A DNA stretch of 64,000 nucleotides from Costus lasius. Lineage: Eukaryota > Streptophyta > Magnoliopsida > Zingiberales > Costaceae. Where the stretch lies: assembly GCA_027563935.2 (NCBI GenBank), contig CM050454.1:5174001-5238000 (forward strand). The letters run 5' to 3'. The position numbers and the translations under genes are program-made. The notes beneath the pieces were generated by a model. That model did no database searches and was not told where the DNA came from. It saw only the letters and a list, made by a program, of their open reading frames with translations. Positions 47,215 to 58,852 of the stretch are shown piece by piece (the first letter of the stretch is position 1; each line of letters starts with the position of its first letter).

Positions 47215-48682
47215 TTACTGGATCACCACTACGTTATGCCATTCTCTCATATGCGTAGATAGCATTTTAAGCACATCACTCCGGAGTTCTTTGTCTCTGA
47301 TTCTTTTGACTGAAACTAGTTTCAGATGATGTGTTTTCAGAAGATGTGATGTTTCCAACGCCGACGAATGATATTGTGGTTTTGAAATGATGCCTTCTGC
47401 AATGCCTGGTAAATGAACCTTCATGCCACAGTCAGAAGAGTAGCAAATCAGCGAATGAATTCAAACACCAGATCGGCTTAGAAACGTACATTCTCTTTCT
47501 TTTTTTCAGAATTGAAATGGACGCAGTCACAAACCTCTGGCTTATCAATCAGATGAAGCGAGGAGAGATTTGGGCAACATGAGAGAAAGTCAAGTAGAAC
47601 TTCCTTGATGTAGTTTTCCTTCAAGCATGACTTGAACTTTAAGAACTTCAGATTGTGGAAGATGGGAAAACGACTCGTCCGATCGATGAATGACCAAGGA
47701 TTGAGCTGAAAAAGGGGCAGGAAACAGTGAAGAAGAAGATTGAAGTTTGTGCATTTGATTCATCTAATGAAATCGAGATCAAAGAACAAACCTCGAGTGT
47801 AAAGGTCAACTTTTTCACATTGCATATGCTCATAAATAATAGCTGAAATGGTCTACCGAGCTTCACCCAAGAACAAGACAAATCAATGGAAGCCTCGATC
47901 AGGGAAGGCATGTTGCCCTCGAAGTGATTCAGGTGCGCCCAATTTGTTAAATGGAAGAATTCAAGCCTCGGGCAAGTAATCTCAATCGGGGGGAGACAAC
48001 CGTAAGAGTGACAGCCTTTATCTATAATTGTTAGCCGCCGGAGGTCGGGTGCTATGATCTTGACTGCTGCTGCGTGTTGTCTGCGGTACAGAGTCAGCTC
48101 TTGCAGCGCCGGACAGGAAGAGAGGGGAAATGACAAGCCTTGGCCGGCGTTGAGTGGACAGGGAAGACGCAGGGTGAGTGCTTTCAGATCGCTTTCCGCA
48201 ATTTGTATGGGAATTGTGTACAAAGTAAACAGAGAGCCGAGCAGCAGCTCCGGTGGCTCGTGGAGCCGGCCGAAGGTGGACAAGGAATGGGGTAAATCAA
48301 ACAAGGGGACGCGCAGCACCATGTCCCGCACGCCGTGGGATTTGGCGTAGCTGATCCAATCGAGCAACGGATGTCCCTGGTGAAGGAACTCGAAGCGGAC
48401 GCGGAGATGGAAGCGGAGCAGAGGGGAGACGGGGTCGCGGAGGGCGAGAAATTGGTCGATCCCATCCGCCAGCTCGCTGCTCGCGCGGACCTGTTCGTGG
48501 CGGCTGCGCGGTGTGGGATGACCATCGGTTTCGAAGTGCAAGGTGGGGACGAAGCGCCAGAGGTGGAGCCAGCGGCGGGAGAGGACGGAGGTGCGGGCAG
48601 ATTCGCGAGTGGGGAGGAAGGAGAGGATGTGCTGGAGGATGACGTCGGGCATGTCGCTGAGCAGATCGAGTTCCTGAGACAT
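47215..48682 (-). CDS. F-box/LRR (FBD-like) protein
   Basis: Three exons, 47792-48682, 47535-47705 and 47215-47418, all GT-AG and phase 0, give 421 residues. The F-box spans about residues 8-45 (LLSDMPDVILQHILSFLPTR, then SVLSRRWLHLWRFVPTLHF), the SKP1-binding module of SCF ubiquitin ligases. Leucine-rich repeats follow (PPELLLGSLFTLYTIPIQ, SDLKALTLRLP, CPALQELTLY, APDLRRLTIID, CPRLEFFHL, MPSLIEASIDLS), the substrate-recognition part of such adaptors. The C-terminus ends LKMLSTHMREWHNVVVIQ. It is the intact member of a tandem pair with the gene at 44473-45956, about 1.3 kb away in the same direction. The substrate is unknown. The aligned position of the neighbour's TATA box reads CCTAGAAAATT here, so its core promoter has diverged. 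Confidence 0.87.
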
Positions 48683-48849
48683 CTTTTTCTTCGGTGGTGT
48701 CGGTGGCGCCGCTGCCGATCTTGTTGTTTCCTGTCAGTGTGCAATGGATTTAGGGTTTCGCCGCGCCGCCGCTGCCGCGGCTATTGTTGATTCTTGTCAA
48801 AGTGCGATGGTTTGATCTCTGAAGTGCAATTAAAATCTGGTTGAACTAC

Positions 48850-49455
48850 GCAGGAGCCGCAATTTTCTAGGTTGAATGAAGAATTCGAAGCTCGCATTGC
48901 TTAATCCTAGCCACGAGAATTAGTCAACCCCCGCTTGTTTGGGGCCTCAATTCTGGTTGACATGCAACATTGACCATATCAATTTCTCCAAAATTGCTCT
49001 AAAATGTGCGACAAATAGGCCGAAATTTTTTTAGAAACTTGCGATTGTTTTGACTCAAAAATCTCAACAATCAATTGGCAAGAAATATTGTAATCTTTTT
49101 CATATAAATTCAATTAAAAATTAAAAATAAGTGGCAGCGGATAGGCTAATCGTACGTCGGCTGTTGCATGCATGCATATGCCGCCACGTAGGTTTTCCGA
49201 TCATGTGGGGCCGACAGCTACATAGAAGCCAGCTGGCAGCACTTTTCCTGAACTCGGAAGCGCGTCCGCGTTTCATGGGCACACGTGCGGTTATGAATGC
49301 GGCTATAATCAGCCGACCAACGCAGTTTTTGGTTTGGACTTCACGTCGGCGGCGTTGTGTGTGCGTGATCCATGCACGTGGAGGCTGGCCCCGAGGAATT
49401 TCAGAGTCGCTTGCTGTTTTTTTATTGGTTAAAAATATAAATCTTGAGTAAAATA
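48850..49455. other. Upstream region of the second F-box gene
   Basis: No gene recognised. 49130-49400 is moderately GC-rich and open on both strands, but the predicted peptides show no known family and no splice-supported continuation. Confidence 0.35.
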
Positions 49456-49459
49456 ATTT

Positions 49460-50039
49460 TTTTTTTTTGGAAGGAAGGAGACACAAAGAAAGGGAATAGG
49501 GTAAGGAAAAAAAATTATCATGGGAAGAAAAATTTTTCTACGTAGAAGCTATGGGTGGAGGCTACTTGTGGAAGAGCTAGCAATGCTCGCTGGCCTTGCG
49601 GGGGCTAGAGGGTGATAGCAGGGGGAGGTAGACGGTTATTGAGGTGACAACGGCGCTAGAGGAGGCAATGGTAGGGGTTGGAGGAGAAAATAGAAGTGGC
49701 AATGGAGGCTGGAAGAGGAAGCGGAATCGAGTGGCTGCAATTGGAAGCGGTGGCGATGAGGTTGGAGGAGGAAGCGGAATTAGTGGCGAGGGCTGGAAGA
49801 GGTGGTGGAGGGAGCTGGAGAAAGTAGTAGTGAGGGCTAAAGGAAGCAGCGGTGGCTCAAATGAGAGAGCAATGAACGAACAATCGCTTCATCTAGTCGT
49901 CTGCCCGATTAAGGCAGAAGACAAAATGAGGAAAAATGTCATATTTTTTCTTTTAATTTTTTTTTCTGTTTAAAAAAATGACAAAAATATCAAACTTTCT
50001 GTCTATCCCCTCATGTTTTACCTCTAAAAAAACACGCCA
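49460..50039. mobile_element. Possible Harbinger-like element with purine-rich core
   Basis: The right end AAAAAAACACGCCATAAGAG reads inverted as CTCTTATGGCGTGTTTTTTT, resembling the GGCTGTGTTT ends seen elsewhere, and TAA follows it. The core, with repeated GGAGGAAGCGGAAT and GGCTGGAAGAGG words, resembles the element at 30669. The left end is not preserved, so this is a tentative call. Confidence 0.4.
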
Positions 50040-50049
50040 TAAGAGTCTA

Positions 50050-51720
50050 TTAGCCAATGCTGCATGTAAAATTTAATTATAATGTACACTTTTAAGGGAC
50101 ATTTTTTTTAAAAAAAGATAACATTTATAAGATTTTTTTTTTAAAAAAAAGCAAAAAAAAAATAAAATAAGAAAGAATCTTGAAATAGTGAGTTGACCTT
50201 GTGGATGGGGAAATATGTGCATACATTTGAACCGTCAATAACACTTACCTAATTTCTCTTTCGACATATGAAGAGTCTGATTGAATCTAAGTTGCTTGTT
50301 GGCTCTTAGCGTCGGTGATAGTTTTAGCTTTTCATTAGTGATAATAATTTATAGTATTTTAATTATTCAGTTCGATTTTGTTGACTAGCTTAATTAGACT
50401 TCACTAGCCCGTCCCGTTGAAACTCAAACAAAATGCGTTGAATTCTGGAATGATTTTGACTAAATTGCGTCAATTTTGGAAGTGTTAGTAACTAATCAAT
50501 ACACATGCGTGACGGCGCAGTGTGCACGCAAGCAAGGTTAAAAGTCGTTTAGATCTATAGAGGCAAGAAGTCAACGGCGCACACATTTATTCGCCTTTTC
50601 CTACGAGGTCAACTTAATGCTTCATTTGTATATTTATAAATATCCTTGATAGTTGAATCTAGTAAAAGTCAACCGAACTTCACGTAGCCACCTTGAAAAC
50701 CGTGATGCATAGATGGTCAGAGTCTTGGGATCCCAAAAAAGTCTAAATGTTTTTGTTTAAAAATTCCGCACGAGTTAGTGATGTATGGCATCGATTGACG
50801 AATTAGTCTGAATATAATAACTTGTTTCTTTCTTAAAAGCTAAAAAAGAAGGATTACCCAAAAGCCTCTACAAGCTTTTTAAACAAAGATTTATAAAATC
50901 ATTACAAACAAATATAACAATTCGAGCTTAAATCGGTATATATTAGTTAGTACTAGACGATATCAACATCGTGAAGAGGATGAGGCTTTCTACATAGAGA
51001 CAACTTTCTATATTAGCAGAAGTATCGCACTATCACGAGTTTTCTATCGCTTAGCAAAGGATAATAGAAAGCACTCTTTCTCAACTCTGCATAAAGACTA
51101 TATTTGCTTCAAAAAGCTCATCTTTCACCATACTATTGAGCAAAGGATGGTAGAAAATTTTTTTTCACTTTTCTTCGTCTTTTTCAATCTTTTCCACTAC
51201 AAATAACTTACATATACCTATGAAAGCTCCTCTTTGGCTTGGCTTCTACTTTATATTGATACTAGTACAAGATTGGATCGGTTTGTAACATCTATATTGG
51301 CTTTATTTTCCATCACTGTTTTGAACTATTAAGCACCCACCATTTTCACTCCTATGATTTTGAGCAACGACAATAAATGCTGAGTTCCAACAACATGAAA
51401 ATGGCCACAAATAAATGTGCCGACAATTTCTGAGTGTATACATACACACATAGATATCAAATGTGATTTGTTTTGCTGGATTCATTAATTCTACCATCAA
51501 ATCCACAGTCATCAGATATGAACAGCCAGTACTTGCTACATCCAGTCACTGATCTTATGAAAATAAAAAGTCAATACATCAATCACCGAATCCAAGCACT
51601 TCTAGTTGCTGAAAACAAAATTTGCAACACTCGACGGCATGAGCATGTGTGCGAATAGCCAAGTCTGAAACTAGCTTCTTTTGTCACTGGCAATCTTGGG
51701 ATCACTCAAAACAAAATCTA
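50050..51720. other. Intergenic region upstream of the IQM gene
   Basis: AT-rich, no gene recognised. A segment about 50930-51290 has TCGGTATATATTAGTTAGTA and TTATATTGATACTAGTACAA, so it may be an old copy of the GGTACC-family repeat. Confidence 0.4.
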
Positions 51721-51775
51721 ATGGTAGATTTGGGTGTACGGAATTGGAAGCTTTGGCTTCTCGGCCGACCTTCAA

Positions 51776-52383
51776 CCCCCTATTTATGGACACGCGCACC
51801 ATCCTTTGCAGCTCAACCATAAGTACAAATGGTCAAAGCCACTCACTGTAATCCAGAGTACCCGCCCTTATTTAGGAGCCAGCCCAGATAAACCACCCCA
51901 TTGCCTCTCCCATCACCCCTTGATCCCTTTTGCCCCTCTCCTCCTCTGCCTCTCTTATCCCATTGCTCTTCCTCATTACATCTCGGACAGACACTCTGAC
52001 TTTTGGGTATCCGCCAAGGTGAGTTCATCTTATTTTGATTTGAAGGGATTGAGAAGTCTTTGTTCTTTGAACCATTGTCACTCTTTGGATTTGTGAGATC
52101 AAAGTTTGGTCATTTCAAATCAAAACTCCTGCTTTAATGGAAAAAATGGAAGTTATTTCCTCCTGAAAAATAAAAGAACATCTAAGTAGATTTCTGTGTT
52201 CTTCTATATGCGACATTTTGAAACTGAAGTGATTTTTGAGATCATATGCATTTCATTGATATTGCATTTGTTGTTTTGTTATACCAAACCAAAAAAGAAA
52301 CAGCTATCTAACTCCTTGTTCTTTAATCTTTGCATGCAGATTGAGATCTAACTCTTACTTATCTTTGCTCATTATAAAGATAC
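51776..52383 (+). promoter_or_regulatory. IQM gene leader with 5' UTR intron
   Basis: A possible TATA-like CTATTTATGG is near 51779. An intron in the leader is well supported by CCAAG|GTGAGT at 52019/52020 and TGCATGCAG| at 52340, leaving about 43 bp before the ATG at 52384. The transcription start itself cannot be placed. Confidence 0.5.
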
Positions 52384-54859
52384 ATGGCATACATATCCAG
52401 AGCTTTGCCATCTCATCTCAACATGGAGATACCATTTTCATGCCATGGACCTAGTCATAATTACGATGTTACAAGTGAGAGATTAGAAGCCCTAATGAGA
52501 TCCCTAAGCTTGGGGGACGAGGTGAGGCCCCCTTTGAAGTCCTTAAGCATCAATGTCGGTCCTCGAAAGTTTCTAACTGAAGGCCCTATAAGCATCAATG
52601 GAATGGGAATTGATCGTTTTCAGTTGGAAACAAGGAACTCCACGAAGAGTCCCACTTTTAAGTCTGAAAAATTCGATGAACCCGAAAGTTTAGGGTTTAG
52701 TCCATTGAAGAAGAGAACCTTTGAATCAACTATGGTAGGAGTAGACAGCCCCAAGCATCAAGCTGCCTTGAAGTTGCAGAAGGTGTATAAAAGCTTTAGG
52801 ACTAGAAGACAGCTTGCAGATTGTGCTGTCCTTGTAGAACAGCTTTGGTATGGACTTTAGTCACTAGTTTCTTTTTCTGATTAAGGAAGTCAAACTATAT
52901 TTTAAAATCACTAAAATGTTAGATTTTGTGTATTTTAGGTGGAAGTTGTTAGAGTTTGCAATGCTCAAGCTGAGTTCTGTGTCTTTTTTCGATATCGAGA
53001 AACCGGAATCAGCAGTTTCTCGATGGTCCAGGGCAAGAACTAAGGCTGCTAAGGTATCATTTATTCCTCTTTTTGTGGCTATTAGTTGCCCAAGATCATA
53101 CTGATTATATTATCATTCTCGGTTTATAGGTCGGGAAAGGTTTGTCAAAGAATGAGAAAGCTCAGAAACTTGCCTTGCAGCATTGGCTAGAGGCAGTGAG
53201 TCTTGCAGATTGCACATGAATTTTCCTTCTTCTTCTTGGTGTCATGTTTTACAATCTTATTCTCCGCACAGATTGATCCTCGACATCGATACGGACACAA
53301 TCTACAATTCTATTATGATTCCTGGCTTCAATGTGAGAGCATGGAACCTTTCTTCTACTGGTTAGTTTGTAGATTTTGTCTACTTAGCCATGGCTTACCT
53401 AAAATTCCTTTACCAAATTGTGCCTTAAAACACTACTATGGACTACTATGGATATTAGGCTTGATGTCGGGGTAGGGAAGGAGGTCAACCTTGAAGAGCA
53501 GTGCAGCCGGTCGAAACTTCAAGAACAATGCATCAAGTATCTTGGCCCAGTAAGGACTTACCTCAGAGAAGAGTTTGGATTACTTCTATGTGCAGATATA
53601 TGAACAGAATTTCTTGATTTGCAGAAAGAAAGGGAGGCCTATGAAGTTATCATTGTGGATGGAAAATTCATGTACAGGCAAAGCAGGCAACTGCTGAACA
53701 CATCTGGTGATCCTACAGATGCAAAGTGGATTTTTGTCTTGAGCACATCTAGGAATCTGTATGTTGCTCAGGTGATTTTTCCTGCCCTAAAAAACCCTTT
53801 GTTTCTTGTTCATTATGGATTGCCTAATGGTATTTGCTGAATATTGCAGAAGAAAAAGGGGAAATTTCAGCACTCTAGTTTCCTTGCTGGTGGAGCTACT
53901 TCTGCTGCTGGCCAATTAGTAATAGAAAATGGAATTCTTAAGGTAAACAATTGCAATTAATTAATCGAAAAATGTATTTCGCCAAGATAATACACATTTT
54001 AGTAAATTAACTTTTCGATCATAATTCTTTTGTAGGCTGTCTGGCCTCATAGTGGGCACTACCGTCCAACTGAAGAGAACTTCCAAGAATTCATGAGCTT
54101 TCTCAAGGAAAACAATGTTGATCTTGCTGATGTTAAGGTGAGTCAGTAAAGGTGAGCAAGTCACCTGTGCTACTCATCAGAAATGTTGAATCAGATAATG
54201 GAAGCATTTGATGGTGAATTCTCTTGCTATGTGTATAGAAAAGTTCAAGTGGAGGGGATGATCAACTCTATGATGATATTAAACACAGCCATTCTGAAGC
54301 CAACCTCGCCGAGAAAGTTGTCAATATCGAACTCGAAACACAAGTAGACTTGTCTTGTGATTTCAATGGTGGTGCATCAAGGAAATTGGCATATCCTCTT
54401 GCTCATCTCAAACCAGGGGGAGAAGAGAAAGCAACAGTATCAATTGAGATGATACTAAGCTGCAACTGCCACAAGCAGATAGCTTTTGAGGGCCATGAAG
54501 AGAGTGAAGATGGGGTTGATGTGGATATAGGGAGTGTCAAAGGATCACAAAGGAGGATTAGTTTAGATTGGGGGACCCAAAAACCCGAAAATTTGAGTAA
54601 ACATTATGTCTTCAGAAAGAAGAATCTCTTTACCAAAGAGCAAGAGGAGGATGAATCGATACTAGGTAGGTTAAACTCGAAGAGAAAAATCGAGCTCTAT
54701 GAGTTGGGGAAGCAACTTTCTTTTCGATGGACAGTAGAGATAAGGTCTCTGATTGAGTGCGTGCGAGACTACCCATCGAAGCTCCTCTTTCAAGTGTTGG
54801 TCCAAGTAATCTTGGGTCAGTTTGGAGTGACTGGAGCTTCTGGCTGTTGGCTGGTCTGA
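52384..54859 (+). CDS. IQM-family IQ-motif calmodulin-binding protein, C-terminus replaced by transposon
   Basis: Nine exons: 52384-52847, 52939-53053, 53130-53195, 53272-53360, 53459-53549, 53625-53771, 53850-53942, 54036-54137, 54239-54859. All are in phase; the product has 595 residues. The IQ motif [16 protein letters not shown] lies at about 127-142. It is followed by the conserved IQM core ([76 protein letters not shown]). IQM proteins bind calmodulin and act in stress and hormone responses. The end [33 protein letters not shown] is the usual C-terminal block, but after residue 581 the frame enters a transposon inserted at 54815 and stops 14 residues later. The host frame resumes as TCACCAAGA (SPR) at 56585. 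Start chosen because this ATG follows the leader intron closely and gives the known N-terminus. Confidence 0.93.
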
Positions 54860-56580
54860 GTAGAGCTAGTCTGAAAAGCTGAGGCTGTTTGAGTGTATTA
54901 GCTAGTCTGATAAGCAACTGTGAGCTGTTGTGCTGTGCTGTTCAGTTCTATTAAGAAAATTTTTTTAATTTATTCTTAAAATTTTAAATTATTTTACATA
55001 ACAATAAATAATTTTTAGATTATTATATAAATAAATTTAATTTAAAGTGGACAAATTCAAAAAAAATTTTAAAAAAATTTCTCTTATATTTTAAGTGCGA
55101 AACCCTGCCTACATAATATATAAAATAATATCCAACCATAATAAGAAAAAATATTCATAATTCATCACAAATACTTGATAATTACACATAACAAACCATT
55201 TAAATATCACAACATCCAACAAGTATAAAGTAAGCACATCCATATAATAGCAATATAAAATATTTGCTACATATGTGAATTACATCAGGATACACATCAG
55301 GGATATCACAGCATCTAACGAGTACAAAGGAAGCCATTGCAACTTGAAGACATAAAAGAGTTCATTTCAGTAATCACATCAAGGATACACATTTTCATTC
55401 AAATTATAATCAATGAAGCAGTAGAACACTTAAAAAATCAGCAACTAGCAACTAAGTGATAAGTACTGAGCAATCTAATAAAATAACAGATGGTACTGTA
55501 AAATTCTATGACATCCGACCCAATTTGATTATTGAAACAAAGAGCAACTCAGGTTCATGGATTGCTTATTATACTATTTCCAGGTTAAGAGAAAAATAAG
55601 AAGAAACATTAAAATGCATAGTATGTTCTCTAACAGGTTAAGAGAACATATGAGTGTGTATGGGAATGGTAGAATGCAATTTGATTAGCACTCGTTTGAT
55701 CAAATAAATGCAACAAAATGCATAATCAAACATCAAACACATGTGCAAAATAGATATGAAATCCATTCCCCTTCTTATGTCTTTGCATGATCAAAACCTC
55801 AGGTTCATGGATTACTTATTATACTATTTCCAAATGAGAAACAAACTGCAACTACTAGTTTTGTTTTTGAGCAAAAAAGGATGAACATGCACTCTGCAGC
55901 ATATTTTTAGTTGATAGATGAGCTTATAAGAAGAAACTCCAAGAACAGAGCTGATAGATGAGCATACAAGCGAGCAATCGGCGGCGACAGTGGCTGGATC
56001 TGGAAGGGCTACAGGTGCCAGCACCGGCGAGACGTCGAGGAGGGGTGATCGGCGAGAGGCGAAGCACCGAGGAGGCGAGAAGAGGCAGATCGATGAAGAG
56101 GATGGAAGTTAGCCTTGAATCTCAACAAAATAAGTCGAAAAACGGTAAGAGCATATGAATCTAACCTTAGGCTGCGGCGACAGCCGGAGGGGCGACGGCC
56201 GGAGGCGACGACAGCCCGAGGCAGTGAAGGCGAGGATGAATGCGAAAAGCCCCTCAGACGTGAACGAAGGGCGAGTGGCTGCCACTACACTGTTCCCAGG
56301 CAGGGATCGTGATCGGGCGAACGAAGGGTGGGAGGCGGCGACGACGGGCCGGAAGCATGATCTGCGAACGAAGGGCGAAACTCCAATCGCGCGGGAGGGA
56401 GATCGGGCGAAGCGGCTGGACATTGTGCAGAAGCCGCAGGCATTTCGGGAAAGCGGGTTTAGGGCGGCTTTCCATCAACAGTGCGACTTCTCAGTTTCCA
56501 AATGAGAAGCTGTGTTCCAAACGCGTTGCGTTTCCAAAAATAACTGCCCGCAAACGCAAACGCTGAATCCAAACGGGGCC
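54815..56580. mobile_element. 1.77-kb non-autonomous DNA transposon in the IQM last exon
   Basis: The insertion is flanked by CTTG at 54811-54814 and 56581-56584 (or a 3-bp TTG). Ends GGTCAGTTTGGA and inverted GGCCCCGTTTGGATTC are similar, of the GTTTGG type seen in the Harbinger-like element at 31868. The interior has an AT-rich half with a 35-bp direct repeat (CTCAGGTTCATGGATT and so on at 55548 and 55798) and a GC-rich half (55960-56470) with meaningless open frames. No transposase was seen. It disrupts the final codons of the IQM gene. Confidence 0.8.
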
Positions 56581-56584
56581 CTTG

Positions 56585-56740
56585 TCACCAAGAAGTGCAT
56601 GGATCTCTATATTTGCTTATCAAGAAATGCCAAAATCAATAATAGAAGAAACTTATCTCTTTCATATGAGATATGGAGTTCAATTGGTTTGTTTTGTAGA
56701 TCCCTTGAGTAGGGGAACACTTGTGCTTGAAGTGTATTAA
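56585..56740 (+). pseudogene. Displaced IQM C-terminus or 3' UTR
   Basis: Read in the frame of the interrupted IQM exon, 56585 continues SPR, so the pre-insertion gene read V-I-L-S-P-R, which fits the L-S-P-R ending I recall for IQM proteins. The frame stays open for 51 codons to TAA at 56738-56740. The residues beyond SPR are unlike the family, so the ancestral stop may have been lost or this may be 3' untranslated sequence. Confidence 0.55.
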
Positions 56741-57051
56741 AGTTTGATGAATCACAAAAGTAATTTTAAAAGTCTATATGGATTTGGTCCTAAATCTTGT
56801 TATGAATAATAGATCACAATTCATATTGTCGCATGCTATTATCCCTTCATCTTCTCTCAAGTTGTGCGATAAATGACGTCTAAAATAGTTAATTTCATTT
56901 AATTGCACAAGATTGAAAATTTTGAGACCGAGAAAATGGTTCAAAATGATGATGTTAAAGATTAGTTTTTTCAGTATTATTTGGCTTCAAGCTTGCTTGA
57001 GGCAAAGCAGTGGGACTGGTCCACTGGTTCCTTTTCGCCTTTTCCCATTCA

Positions 57052-58386
57052 ATGGCGGCCATGCTCGCTTCCACGCCGCCGCAACCCTACCCAAAGACCT
57101 CCATCAGCCTCCCTCCCCGTTCGCCCGTCCGCCTCCCCGCTCCCCTCCGCCTCTCCCGCGACAACCTCCACCGCCGCCGCATTCACTCCTCCCCTCCACC
57201 CGATTTCCCCCTCGAGCAGCGCATCTGCGAGTCCCTCTCCATCCTCGAGCTCATGGAGGCCCAAGCCATCTCCCCCGACCCCGAGCTCCTCGCCGCGCTC
57301 CTCAAGAGCTGCTCTGACGCCCGCTCGCTCCGCCTCGGCCGCGTCGTCCATGAGAAGGCCACCCTAGCTGGCCTCGACGCCCACCCTCTGGTTGCCAACA
57401 GCTTGGTCCTCCTCTACGGCCGGTGCGGCCAGCTTGCCACCGCACGCCGCCTGTTCGATGAAATGCCCGACCGAAACGTTGTCTCCTGGACCACCATCAT
57501 TTCCGCGTACCACCAAGCTGGCTTCCCTCACGACGCCCTTGACTTGTACCGCTTGATGATTGCCGACGGCGGAGTTCAGCCAAATGCATTCACGTACTCG
57601 GTCTCTCTGAATTGTTGCGCCAGCGTGCAGGACTTGGAATTGGGAATTAGAATCCATGAAGAGCTTGTGAAGAGTGGGTATGATGACGATAACTTCATCG
57701 TAGTTGCGTTGATCGACATGTACGCGAAGTGCGGGCGTCTAGGTGATGCCCGCAAGGTGTTCGATCGTGTAAGAAAACCATCGGTAGAGGTTTCAACAGC
57801 GATGATTGAAGGGTGCAATAGCAATGGCGAGGCAAAGATGGCAATGGATGTCATGAGGAGGATGCTGCAAAATGGAGTGAGCAGTGAGGCTGCTAGAAAA
57901 TTAGGGTTTCCATCGATGATCAGGTCATGCGCTATGGTGTCGGCTCTTAGACAAGGGCAGGAGATTCATGCGCACGTTATCAAATTTGGGCATCAGCCAG
58001 GTCTAAAAGCTCTTCGTGCATTGATTGAATTGTACGAGAAGAGTGATAAAATGGTGGCAGCAAAACAGATTTTTGATTCCTTGTCTATAGAAGATTTTGA
58101 ATTGTGGACGACAATGATTTCTGGATTTGTGAGGAACAGACTGTACAGAGATGCTCTGAAGCTTTATGTGGAGATGGCATCACTAGGCATCAGATTGAAC
58201 CCTCTCATTATTTCTTTGGTTATCCAGGCATGCCTTGCCATTTCAGGTTTGGAAGAAGGGAAACAGATTCATACTATAGTGGTCAAATCTGTTCACTTGT
58301 TGGATGACCGTGTTATTAGCAGCCTTGTGGAACTTTATAGATGCTGTGGAACTCATGTGGAAGCTCAGAAGCTTGAGAAGAACTGA
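57052..58386 (+). CDS. PLS-type pentatricopeptide repeat (PPR) protein, short C-terminus
   Basis: A single-exon gene of 444 residues from the ATG at 57052; an upstream in-frame ATG at 57010 would add 14 residues. The N-terminus (MAAMLASTPPQPYPKTSISL, then Arg/Ser/Pro-rich) looks like an organelle presequence, consistent with PPR proteins binding organelle RNA. Tandem 31-36-residue helical repeats follow: LLAALLKSCSDARSLRLGRV, NSLVLLYGRCGQLATARRLF, NVVSWTTIISAYHQAGFPHD, FTYSVSLNCCASVQDLELGI, ALIDMYAKCGRLGDARKVFD, then SMIRSCAMVSALRQGQEIHA, ALIELYEKSDKMVAAKQIFD, LWTTMISGFVRNRLYRDALK, VIQACLAISGLEEGKQIHTI. The PLS pattern usually ends in E or DYW editing domains, but here the protein stops soon after the last repeat (LVELYRCCGTHVEAQKLEKN). 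It may be naturally short or truncated. GC content falls sharply from start to end, typical of monocot genes. Confidence 0.92.
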   Translation: MAAMLASTPPQPYPKTSISLPPRSPVRLPAPLRLSRDNLHRRRIHSSPPPDFPLEQRICESLSILELMEAQAISPDPELLAALLKSCSDARSLRLGRVVHEKATLAGLDAHPLVANSLVLLYGRCGQLATARRLFDEMPDRNVVSWTTIISAYHQAGFPHDALDLYRLMIADGGVQPNAFTYSVSLNCCASVQDLELGIRIHEELVKSGYDDDNFIVVALIDMYAKCGRLGDARKVFDRVRKPSVEVSTAMIEGCNSNGEAKMAMDVMRRMLQNGVSSEAARKLGFPSMIRSCAMVSALRQGQEIHAHVIKFGHQPGLKALRALIELYEKSDKMVAAKQIFDSLSIEDFELWTTMISGFVRNRLYRDALKLYVEMASLGIRLNPLIISLVIQACLAISGLEEGKQIHTIVVKSVHLLDDRVISSLVELYRCCGTHVEAQKLEKN

Positions 58387-58852
58387 ATTTGTTAATACAA
58401 GTAAGGTTTCTGGTGAGAGTCTTGTGAAGAGAACTGGTGCAGCTGCACCGTAAGGATAAGTAGAGATCTATGGTACACCGCGTTTATCAGCTCCATTGAC
58501 ATGTATGCTACATATCCTATTTCATCCTTCACTTATTTATGACTAGATAAAATACGAGAAAAAAGATTAAAACTTTTTTAAAAAAAACACTAGTGCGAGG
58601 CTAACCAAGTAGAGAGCAGGATCGTTAAGAAGAGGAAATGAATTACAGGTTGCTCTAGTACTAAAGAATGCAAACCAAGAAACTGTATTGGGTAGCCAAC
58701 CATAAAATTGAAACAATGGGAAATCAGTGTGCTTAGCATGTTTTCAAGTGGCCTAACCCACAAGTTAGTGGCACCAAGTAAATCCTTTGTTAAAGCTATT
58801 ACCTAAAATTGATCGGGTGTGGATTAATAGACCACAAACCAGGAACCAGCAG

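Noticed and set aside
56155..56505. Arg-rich open frames downstream of the IQM gene
   Set aside because: They lie inside the 54815-56580 transposon and have no domain.
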